Positions 1 through 12,300 of a stretch of 64,000 bases of DNA are shown here, one piece after another. How positions within the stretch are numbered: position 1 is the stretch's first letter; every line of letters starts with the position of its first letter. The stretch is taken from positions 10,671,217-10,735,216 of the forward strand of contig OX123209.2 of assembly GCA_944739405.2 (NCBI GenBank), written 5' to 3'. Made by a program: the position numbers and the translations under genes. This DNA comes from Euclidia mi (lineage: Eukaryota; Arthropoda; Insecta; Lepidoptera; Erebidae). The notes under the pieces are model-generated. The model saw only the letters and a program-made list of their open reading frames with translations, was not told the DNA's origin and searched no databases.

Positions 1-307
1 ATTTGAGGATGAGAATATTGAACCAAAAGAGCCAAATAATATTGTAGAGAAAGCAGAAGATGTATTGAAACCAGTTGAGTATACACAGATTCCTCAAATA
101 GATATGACAATTCCTAAATTGGATGAAAATTCTGAGTCAAGTGATGCAAAGAATGATGTATTGAAGTTACAAGTGGAGTCTTTGGAGCGGTTGCTTGCAG
201 AGCAGAGAAAAGAGAATGTGTCGCTAAGAGAACGAGTGAAACAACAGTGCGATGAGCTGCAGCAAAAAGACCTGACGTTCAAGGAACTGGAAGGCAAGCT
301 AGATTCG
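1..307 (+). CDS. CCDC186: CCDC186 exon 1 in window (partial)
   Basis: The frame is open from base 2 and ends in phase 0 at a GTAAGC donor (308). It encodes an acidic linker (FEDENIEPKEP...) followed by the start of a coiled coil (VLKLQVESLERLLAEQRKEN). The true start codon and the upstream splice site lie outside or cannot be decided here. Confidence 0.85.
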
Positions 308-3300
308 GTAAGCATAAATTTAGCTGTTTATATTATAACATAAACTAACTATTAACAACAATGTTCTGAATACAGCCAGGTTACAAGGTTTGGGCAAGAT
401 TTTGAAACCATGTTACTATTATGGACCCCATGTAAAATTTTAACAATCATACATACCCATTACAAATTTGAATAAATCTTTGATTTATTTTTGTTTACTA
501 CAGTGAAGTGAGTTTTTCATGCAAGATTTTAAAATTGCCTGATTCTCATAAATTTATTATTGCCTGATATAGTAAGCATCTGAATGGATCACAGTGCCTC
601 ACCTGTGAAACCCTTCAGGGTCCATTGACTCTAGATAAAGGAGCCTTAAAAAAGGGTAACATAAAAATTATAACTGTTATTGAGTCATATTTCAATTGAA
701 ATTATTACACACTAGAGGACGCCAGCAGCTACGCCTGCATTTTTTTTTAATTTACCCGTTTTGGCTGATCCCGTGGGATTTTCGGGAAATCCCTTCTTAG
801 TGCACCAATACGGTCCCCAAGGAACATACATGCCAAATTTCAGCTTCCTGCGCCCAATAGTTTTGGCTGTAGCGGGGTCTGTCAGTCAGTCAGTAACGCA
901 AGGATTTTATATATTAAGATAATTGTTAGAATATACATGAGTAATACTTATGAGTTCTTTTGTTGATAGTGTAAACAAAAGAATTCATTTAAGTAGGTCA
1001 TTGGTACAATGACTGCCATTTATGATCACATGTTTGACGATCGCTGTTGTCGATTGAATCGCCACTTGAGACAAAAATTTGTGTGATCCACAAAGGGGGT
1101 CAGCCATACATTGTGCTTAGTATCTCTGGCATTGATGCCTGAAAGCCCAAGCTTCTCCTTTTCATTCTAGCCTTATACCAGTCGCATCCATGAATTTTCT
1201 CTTTGACACCTAGTCCATACGTGGTCTAACCAGATTTGATGGAATATTAGCTTTAAGCCCAAGTTTGTACCAACAAAATTGTTTGTAAACCCTTAGATGT
1301 CAAAACGCGTAGAGCACGCTGTCCGCGAAAAAGACGCCGACGCAGTGATGTGTCTTTTACATTTCTGTGGTCAATTTGTTAGATACTAATATATTTTATT
1401 TATAGTCTCGCCATGAATTTTTAGGTCCCACGTAATAGCGAGCCTGTTGCCGTTACCGGGCACATCACCAGACTCCAGGCTGCTATTGAGTGTTCGGAAA
1501 AACCCAGTAACACTTTTGCCCGACCCGGGAATCGAACCCGGGACGTCCGATCAGCAGTCGCATACGCTATCCACTGGGCCACGTCAGTCTAATATAAATG
1601 TAATAAAATAAATTTAATATTGCTTGACACCAAAAAGTTATGACGTCACTACTACATGTTACATACAAAAAGTCGGTAGAAATGGATTTTTTTACTGCTA
1701 CACCTGCTGACCTGCGTTAGCGTTAATGGCAATGGCCAACTACGCGTTAAAAATGCGCGTTGGCCATTAGTAATTTAAAAAGCGTTAAAACATTGGCCAC
1801 ATCTACGTAGCGCCTAGATTAACGCGCTAATTCACGCGTTAAGATGCAAGTGTACATACATACATACATACATAGTCTCACGCCTATATCCTCGAAGAGC
1901 TAGGCAGAGGTGTATTGCTACACCCACTTTTCACCAGCCAATAGGGGGCGAGCCTATTGCCGTACCGGGCACATTACCAGACTCCGAGCTGCTACTGAGA
2001 ATTTCCTAACGGAAAAACCCAATAACACTGCCCGACCCGGGGATCGAACCCGAGACCTCCCAATCCCTCGCGCATATTCATGCCGCGAGACCAACGAGGC
2101 AGGTGTTGAAGGAGCATAAGAGTGTCTGCTTTAATTAGTCTTGAACCTTCATATTGCTTGTAAACCCTTAGATGTCAAAACGCGTAGAGCACGCGGAACG
2201 CGAGAAAGACGCGGCGGTGATGCGTTACGCCAGCGTGGAGTGCGCGGCGATAGAGGCGAAACGCGCGGCTGAAAACGCCGCGAAGGCTGAGAGGAACGCC
2301 CATGTCGAGGTGGAACTGCTGAACGGCAAGCTTAAGTCGGCGCATGGGGAGAAGCAGAGGATCTGCCAGCTGTACGATGATAAGGTAAGACCATTTTAAC
2401 TCGCTTTTATTAGCTTTGGTTTTATGTATGTATCTATGGACGTGTCCGTGACGGTGTTGGATTAAGAATACGGAATGTCACCACCCCATATCATCCCATG
2501 GGTGTCGTAAGAGCCGACAGCGGGAGCATATTATGCAGAGAACACCACTGTAAGAGAAGGAAAACTTGATACAAACCCTATACCAACCCGTTTGGCCAGC
2601 GTGGTATAGTAGGCCAATTCCACCTTTCAAAGGAGAGGCCTAGTCCAGCAGTGGACTGTTAAAGGCGATGATGATGATGTAACGGAAACTTTGGACGCAA
2701 TTTTGACCGACTTTGAAACGACGGATTAATTTGAAACTTTGCATTTTTATTAAGGACCGAAGACAAAATATAAAATCGTAATAAAAAACAAATTTAAATT
2801 ATGTTGCAATGTAATAAAAGGATTTTATAAGCAAGTTTTGTTTTGGATTTTGGAGGGTTGGGAACTGAATAGGAGAGGTGGGATGAGGAAGAAGGAATAG
2901 GGGATGGACCTCCGGCACTCTCACTCACCGCAAGAAACGCAACACTATAGATACTGTTACTCTACGTCGACTTTCTGTAGTACTTTCCCTGACGAGCCGG
3001 CACATTCATGCTGAAATCAGCAAAGGTCTACTGCTTATTCGCCTATCACAGCACCCACGGCATGAAATAGTGCAGTGAACTAGAACTTTGTAATATTTTC
3101 TTGGGTTTACGCGAATGTTACACATTGAAATTAAACTGTAGAACTTTGTATTCATAACTAGCTGTTTCCCGCGGTTTCACCCGCGTCCTGAGGGAACTAC
3201 TTCGCGTACCCGGTTAATTTATACCCTGAGTTACTTCTTGGTACATCAGCTATCCGCCAGTGAAAGACCCCTTAAAAATCGGTCTAGCCGTTCCAGAGAT

Positions 3301-6300
3301 TAGCGAAAACAGACAGATAGACAAAAATTGTAAAAAAATGTCACTTCGGTATAGGTACATCCATATGCATTTAGTAAAAAGCGGTTATTTTAATATTACA
3401 GACAGACACTCCAATTTTATTTATATGTATAGATCTGTCACCACACACAGGTCTAACTTTCTTTTGAAAGGTAGGTACTAAATATGTTTTAATTTCCAGT
3501 GCCATGAACTAATGAATTGTGAACGCGAGCTGGCGAAAGTCCGCGAAGATATCCGAGAGCTGGACGGCAGACTCAAGTGGACGCAGAGCAAGCTGCGAGT
3601 TGAAATGGACGCTTACAAGGTAAAACATTACTTAATTATCTTAGAAATAATTTCCTAACCTATGGTGTTGCAGTAATTAGCCTAGTGGCGATACCAACAG
3701 ACTGCCATGCTGAGGGTATCGGGTTCATACCACCAGGGAATTTTAATTATTTATGCTTTATTGTACACTAGAAACATAACTTAAGAGATCTTACAATATG
3801 AGTAAAGTTTTTTTTTATATAATTAGGCGGCAAACGAGCAGACGGAACGCCTGATGGTAAGCAATTACCGCCGCCCATGGACACAAGCAACACCACAGGA
3901 GTCACAAGTGCGTTGCCGCCCCTTGGGGTTGGGAAAAGGGATATGATAAGGAGTGGGGTGAGGGAGAAGGAATAGGGGATAGGGCCTCCGGCACTCTCAG
4001 TCACCGAACGAAACGCAACAGTTTGAGTACTGTTACTTTACGTCGATTTTCTGTGAGTACAAAGGGCGGCCTTACTTTTAAAAATTATGTGCGTATAAAA
4101 TTGTTAGAAATTGTTTGTGCCTGCACTCTCATGAAGATCTTTGACAGTTATGAATTTGTAGATTCAACTATACAAGGTGTCACAAGACCCATCACCAAGC
4201 CGAAGTCTACTCGTTGTGGACAGCATGCTAAGTCATACTAACCAAAAATAATACCTGGGAAACGAATTTCTTTTTGAGATTTAAATTTTTTAAACCGCAT
4301 TTAAAAGCGCGCGCGTGCAATGCTCGAAATACCTACTTATCCGTGGGGTTATCTAAAGAACATATTGGCGGGATAAATGCATCGATTTTGTACCTAATTA
4401 GAAAAAATCCATACTAACTGAGCCTCAATATCTCCTGAACCAGTAATTTCCCAGGTATGGTGCCGAAGTAAAAAATTGTTGTACTGATTGGTACAACATG
4501 TGATTTCAGTTTTCGTTAAGGGTCTTTTTACACCCTGTATAGGGGGCGAGCCTATTGTCGTTACCGGGCACTTTGCCAGTCGGAGTCTGGCTGCTGCTGC
4601 TACTGAGATTCGGCAAAACCCAGTAACACTTGCTCGACCCAGGACCTTTTGATGAGCAGACTCACACCCTATCCACTGGACCACGGATGTTTATCCATTA
4701 TCTAGTATCCATAGTACAAGCTCTGCTTAGTTTGGGACTAGATGGTGATGTGTGAATGTGGTAGAATAGTATTTATAATTTATGTTGAACGTGGTAATTT
4801 ATATTGAAGCTTCGTAATTGCTCTGTTATTCCAGGAGAGTTCAGAGCGCGCAGAAAAGCTAGCACAACAAGTGAGTGAGTTGGAAGCGGCTAAGGACGCC
4901 GCCGCAGCCAACGCACATGACTCTGTCCGGGCCAAGCAACTTGGTGAGACACTCATTTTATAGATGACTAGAGGACGCCAGCAGCTACGCCTGCATTTTT
5001 TTTAAATTTACCCGTTTTGACCGATCCCGTGGGAATTTAGGGAAATCCCTTCTTAGTGCACCCCTACGGTCCCCAAGAAACATACATGCCAAATTTCAGC
5101 TTCCTGCGCCCAATAGTTTCGGCTGTAGCGTGTCTGTCAGTCAGTCAGTAACGCAAGGATTTTATATATTAAGATAAGATTAAATTACTAATATGGCTGT
5201 ATAAAGATAGGGTTTGGTGATAAAAAATTACGGTATTTGTTATTGCCACATCATAAAAAAAAGCCAAAAAAAATCGGCTAAGGCCACCCTTATGACATGG
5301 GGGTTTGAAAAATAGATTACGACCGATTCTCAGAGCTACCGAATGCTTACAAATTCGGTCCAGTCGTTTCGCAGGCGTATTTTAACTAACACTGTGTCAC
5401 GAGAATTTTATATAATATAGACTAGCTATTCTCCAGAGCTTATACGTAGGCCTAGGCTAAGGCCTATGTCCAGCAGTGGACTGCAAAATGCTGATTGATA
5501 TTGATAGCTGTTCCCCGCAGTTTTACTTGCGTTTTTTTCGGTTTCTCAACAGAGGCGCCACCTACAGGGTCTAATTATCAGCCTATATGTAGCCCTTCAA
5601 AGTCCTATATCTTGTAGTAAAAGTGCCATTAAAATCGGTTCAACCATTCCAGAGATTACCCCGGACAAATTTAATTTAAGAAAAGATATTTTATAATATG
5701 GTATTGAATTATGTGACTAACTCTAAGCACTTGACAAAAACAAATAGTTATTGTGAAATCACAGCCAAATACTTTAATTTTATTTATATGTATGTATGTA
5801 TAAATTTGTAATATTTTTATACTGATTGTATAATATCACGCTTAGGCCCTGACAAGCTTAGCGAAGACCAAAAAATTGGGCAAGTGCGAGTCGGACTCGC
5901 GCACGAAGGGTTCCGTACCATCATCTATAAAAGAAAATTACGTTCGTTGTATATATACTTAAATATTTTTTAATTTTCTACCTGTTTATAATATAAGATC
6001 GAGTAACAAATTGCTTAAAAATTACGTTTGTTGTATTGGAGCCCCCCTTTATATTTTTTTTTATTTAATGATTTATTTTGAAAGGTAATATACAACTACG
6101 TATTCTGTGAAAATTTTAAGCGTCTACCTGTTACTGTTAGTAATTTTGAGCAAAACATACGAAAAACAAAACACGTTTATTTTATGGGACCCCCCTTAAA
6201 ATTTTCATTTTTTTATTGTTAGTATTTGTTGTTATAGCGGCAACCGAAATACATAATTTGTGAAAATTTCAGCTTTCTAGCTATCACGGTTTATGAGATA

Positions 6301-9300
6301 CAGCCTGGTGACAGACAGACAAACAGAAAGCGGAAGCTTAGTAATAGGGTCCCGTTTTTTACCTTTTAGGTACGGAACCCTAAAAACTAACCAATACAGA
6401 TTGATCGATGTTTGAAATACTATTATTTTTCTTCCACAGAGTCAAAATTAAAGGAAAGTCAGGCGACTCTGATATTATGTCGCCACGAACGGGACGAGTT
6501 AGAACGAAAGCTCAATACTTGCAGTACTCAGTTGAGCGACTGCACGAGGGAAAGAGACGCGGCTACCGATGCTCTCGCTCGCACCACTGCTCAAGTAAGT
6601 TTGTGTGTTTTGGTTTTTAATAAGTGCTATTGTTTTGCGAGGGAAATGAGGATACGTAGTATATATCTCGAAGAGACTGCCTCGTTGGTCTCGTGGCATA
6701 AATGTGCGCGTGGGATTGGGAGGTCTCGGGTTCGATTCCCGGGTCGGGCGAAGTGTTATTGGGTTTTTCCGTTAGGAAATTCTCAGTAGCAGCACGGAGT
6801 CTGGGAATGTGCCCGTTACGGCAATAGGCTCGCCTCCTATTACGTGGGACCTAAAATTTCCTGGTGAAATGTGGGTGTAATATTACACCTCTGCCTACGC
6901 CTTCCGGGATACAGGCGTGAGTCTATAAATAAAAAAATAAATAAAATCTGGAAAGAAAATATACATTTAAGATATCCATACTTCTATACTAGCAACAATA
7001 TTTATTCAAGACTAGCTGTTTCCCGCGGTTTCATCCGCGTCCTGAGGGAACTACTTCGCGTACCCGGTTAATTTATAGACTAAGTTACTCCTTGGTACAT
7101 CAGCTATCCGCCAGTGAACGTCCCGTCAAAATCGGTCCAGCCGTTGTAAAGATTAGCGATAACAACATGACAGACAGACAGATAGACAAAAATGATAAAA
7201 AATGTGAATCCAAGAATTTTACATCTTGGAGCCCGAGGTCCATCTACTGACCTATTCAGATATGACAGAATATCAACTTTTCCACAGAGCGTCTGCCTTC
7301 TGACCTCCGCAACCCAAAGGGATAGCAAGATTCGGAGGTTTAGTCCATCCATTATGCATTTAGAAAAAAGCGGTTATTTTAATATTACAAACAGACACTT
7401 CAATTTTATTTATATGTATAAATATTTTGGTTTTTCGTGACATATAGCGAGGCCTCCACAATTATATTATTAACGTGTAGGACTTTTGTTTAATATTGAA
7501 TCTAAAAAAATTGGGTTATAAGCATGAGTGTCTGTTTTATATTGTTACGGACGAGGGATCCCCATCCCAATAGTCCTCCTTGAGTTTTTTTTTTATATTA
7601 GGCGGCAAACGGGCAGACAGATTGCCTGATGATAAGCAATTACCGCCGCCCCTGGACACAAACCAACACCACTGGAGTCACAAGTGCGTTGCCGCCCCTT
7701 TGGGTTGGGAAAAGGGATAGGATGAGGAGTGGGATGAGGGAGAAGGAATAGAGGACAGGGCCTCCGGCACTCTCACTCACCGAACGAAACGCCACAGTTT
7801 AGGTACTGTTAGTTTACGTCGATTTTCTGTGAGAGGGTAGTACTTCCCCGGTCGAGCCGGCCCCATTCATGCTGAAATCAGCATGAATGGGGCCGGCTCG
7901 ACCGGCTTCTTAGGGTTTTAGGCGACTTTTAGAAGGATGATTGCGAGATCATATCGAAGCGGGCCCCGCCAACACCAACGGCGGGCCAATCCCGGGCGGG
8001 GTCGCGAGAAAGTGCTATCCGTGAATCGCGTGACCCCGCCAACATACGGGACCTGTAGGGACACCGCGGTGGGTTTTAGTGGGTATGTCCCGAACGTCTT
8101 TAAGCGAGCCTCCACATACCTCCTCCGCCAGTTCCAAGCCCAGCCGTTTTAATGGCTGGGTTGGCGGAGTGGAGACAACTCATAAGGAGAGTTTCCCACC
8201 GTAAGTGAACAAAAAAAATTGTGCAAGTGCGAGGACTCGCGCACGAAGGGTTCCGTACCATCATCTATAAAAGAAAATCACGTTCGTTGTATGTATACTT
8301 AAATACTTCATAAGTTTCTACCTATTTATTAAGATCAAGTAACAAATTGCTTAAAAATTACGTTTGTTATATGGGAGCCCCCCCTTTATTATTTACTTTT
8401 TTAAAATTTAATTATTTATTTTTAAAAGGTAATAAGTATACAACTACATATTCTGTGAAAATTTAAAACGTCTACCTGTAACAGTTAGTAATTTTGAGCA
8501 AAAAATACGAAGAAAAACACGTTTTTTGTATGGGATCCCCCTTAATATTTTTATTTTTAGTATTTGTTGTTATAGCGGCAACCGAAATACATAATTTGTG
8601 AAAATTTCAGCTTTCTAGCTATCATGGGTTATGAGATACAGCCTGGTGACAGACAGACGGACAGACGGACAGACAGACAGGCAGACAGACAGCGGTGGCT
8701 TAGTAATAGAGTCCCGTTTTTTTACCTTTTAGGTACGGAACCCTAAAAAAGGGTCTTAGGCGACTTGAATCCATTTTACTCCTGCTGTTTTCTTGATGTC
8801 GCACCAACGTATTTGCAGCCTTCATTGTGGGCGCTTCTCATCCCATGGTCTCCATTCCACCAACGCTTGAGCCTTGCTTTCTGGTGATGTGGCCTGCCCA
8901 CTCTAAGTTCATCTTTGCAACACGCTTGGTCACATCTGACACTTGGTTTTGTAGCCTAAGCTAGTCGTTTTGTTTACGTTCTTGTAGGAGGCCGGGTCCG
9001 TTTGTCTTTAAAAAAATCGGGCAAGTGGGGTCGTACGCATTTTACCTTATGTGAGGGTGGTGCTAATTACGCTAGTCCTCTAAATCTGTATGAGCGCCCA
9101 TACAACTTATTAACGTTGTATGGCCGCTCAGCCCATACAACTTAGAGGACTATCTTAAATGGAGTCTAATATGTATGCATGGGGACACCCTTAAATTTTC
9201 CACTTCTTTTATTTTTTGTAATTTTTCCTTTATTTGTGCTGTAAGACCCTGCTTTTGGCCAAATTTCGTGATTCTAGTTCAACGGGGACTACCATATAGG

Positions 9301-12300
9301 TTTTCGACCCAAAACTAAAAAGGGTACTTACGGTTGACCTAGTATTGTCAATTTTGTTTAAAACCAAGGTCTTACAGCACAAGTAAAGGAAAAATTCCGA
9401 AAATTTAAAAAGTTGAAAATTATGGTTAATTTTGGTACTTAAAGTTTTCGCAAAAATCTAATTTTTACCATATCTTTTTATCTTGTTGACCCAGGACCCT
9501 GATTTACCCTAAAAAACTCGCAAATGAATACCCAAAATTTATTTTACTTTTCTTTTACACCCTGTTATATAGGTAAATACAATGATTTCTAAGCCGTACC
9601 GTCCATATCACGTCTAACTGGCTGTACTAAAGTTATATTCATAAAGGAATAAACTATGATCACACAATTTATAATAAAGGAAAATTACTCATCATCATCA
9701 TCAGCCCTTTAAACTGTCCCACTGCTGGGCACGGGCCTCTTCTCACTATGAGAAGGATAAGGCCATAGTCCACCACGCTGGCCAAGTGCGGATTGGCAGA
9801 CTTCACATGTCTTTCGAGAACGTTATGGAGAACTCTCAGACATACAGGTTTCCTCATTATGTTTTCCTTCATCATTTAGCAAGCGATAATTAACAATTTA
9901 ATACGCACTTAACTTCGAAAAGTCATTGGTGCGAGCCGAGGATTCGAACTTGAGACCCTCTGCGTAGCAGTCTGTCGGTCTCTTCACTCGGCTATCGCTG
10001 CCGAAAAATTACTAAAGAATAGAAATAATTGATGAAGCTTTAATTACATAAGAATAAGGAATATAACAGTCCCCTCAGTGTCAATCGTGTGGCATGTGGA
10101 ACTATCGCGTATTTTCGGATTCTGCGTTGTTGAGGGCACATTTCCAGATTCGTCGAAAGACAGACTTATTGCCCTACTGAAAAGCAATGACACACCGTTG
10201 ACCGATACCAAAGCGTATCGCCCCTATCGCCCTCCTTGGTATGGTAGCACGGGCTGTTTCCGCAACTCCACATTGTGACGTGTATTTGGCGTGCGAGTGG
10301 GAATGGTCTTGTTACTCGAACCACCCCAGCTCTTCGAGGAAGGCTAGCAGACTCTTGATGTGGCCCACTGCTTCCCCCAGGGTGCTGTGTCTGGTCAGGT
10401 ACTGCTGCCTATACTGTGAGACCTCAGGGCAGTCGAGGAGCAGGTGAGCTACCGTCTCGTCTGATCACGCTGCTTTCGGCACTAATTAAGATCTTGGATC
10501 ATGCTCCAACGCGCAAAATCTCTACCTGCCAGGATGAAAGAAATTGAAATGACAGAAAAAATAAGCAATGAGTTTGTTTCGGCCTTTCTTCTCAAGAAAT
10601 CATTGAGCTAGCAAAAAATCTTCTAGAATTTTAGGTTTAGGTTTTGAATTGCATAAGTGTTGTAAACAACCAAAATGCAGAAAAAAATATGTCCACGTCT
10701 TTTTGCCAGCACGGCTTTTCTCGGAGTCGCTATACTTTGTCGGCTGCGGTCTCTTCGAGACGTAGTTGCTTCTGGTCAGGGCAAGTACGTACTGGCACTG
10801 TTCCTAGATTCTTTGCTGGCGCCTTCTACAAAGCATGGTGGGCCATGATCGTATAGATCGTATAGAACTATTATAGGCCACCACGCGTGAACTTCCAGAA
10901 GTGAAGGCGAAGCAAGACGGGTGCCCAATATCTATCGGATTTCTGTCGGCTATTTCAGCATTTGCTGAGCTGATTTCTTCGTCGGCAGATAGATAGATAA
11001 ATATACAGGGTTTAAAAAGACCCTTAACGAAAACTGAAATCCTATATTGTACTAATCATTACGAACATTTTTACTTCGGCACCATACCTGGGAAATTACT
11101 GGTTTATGAGATATTGATGCTTAATGTCCCAATATCTTTTTCTAATTATTGCAAAATCGTGTTTTGGATGACAAATTATGTAAACTTTCTTCCAAATAAA
11201 CATAAACAAAATTGACAATATTTCCTTGAAATAAACGGCTTTAAAGTCCACTAAACGCAATGAACACGCGACACGACGCGTGGCACACAAACAAAGCTGA
11301 CAGCTGAGTGCGTGCGAGTTCATTGCCTTTGTCTGGGCGTCCACTGTGTAGGTAGACATTGCATTACATTGCGGCTTATAAAACGTGTAGATATGCTTTT
11401 AAGCTTAAAAAAATATTTCGTTTCAGGTATTATTTTTGCGTAGTATGAGTTGGTATGATGTGCAGAATGAGTAGATGGTATGAGGGGTCTTTTTACAGCC
11501 TGTATACACCACACCTAAAATACAGTACATTAATAAAGTGACTTAGAACTACGATTTATGTACAAACCGGCGGCCTTATCGCCAAGGGTGATTTCTTCCA
11601 GGGGTCCTTTGGATAGATAGGAATGATGTTAGCAATTTGTGGTTATGGTTGTGTGGAAACCACTGACCATGAGGTGTACACAGAGTACAGTTTTGGGACC
11701 CTCTCTGTCGATCCAACTTCTGGACGATTTGTTTCGGTTACCATACCATCTAACTATGGGCATCGAGTCTTCGGCCTCATGTGTCATAGCACTCATAAGC
11801 CAGTGGGGAGAGCGGAACCGTTTGGGCATTTCCCTCTCCAAATCATACTCTATATCAGTAGTTCCCAAACTTTGAGTGAGTCCTGAAATGTCAGGCGGCA
11901 CTGGTTGATCGAAGTCTCTTCCCCTTTACGCCTTTATCCTCCCATTAATCATGCATCTTGTCAAAAAGCAGCTAAGAAGTGGCTCGCTAGATTTAAATTT
12001 TTGTTTGATGGGTCGTAGCTCAGACTACTTTAGGAACCACTGCCGACTGTCCGACTCAATGGGGACTCAGTCAAAAGCGTGCATTCGACTAGAGTTCTTT
12101 CGTGATCGACATTAGCATGTCTTCCAGGGACCATGCAGAGTCCATATGCGAACGGTCCGCAGCAACATCCGGTAAGATATCGCAAATCTCCACCTCATAC
12201 TGGGGTGTATTATAAGGCCCTCAAGGTTCTATATCGCGTCATTCACATATGCCGCGGAATGTTGGTGGAGACGAACGACTATGTTCCTGGTCAGAAGCGT

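Noticed and set aside
6676..6760. tRNA gene (box A and box B-like sequences, and many like it on both strands)
   Set aside because: Each tRNA-like head is followed by the same SINE body, occurs in many diverged copies and does not fold into a clear full cloverleaf by eye.
11620..11900. Small mirrored frames on both strands
   Set aside because: Similar length on opposite strands, no recognisable motif, no splice or promoter context.
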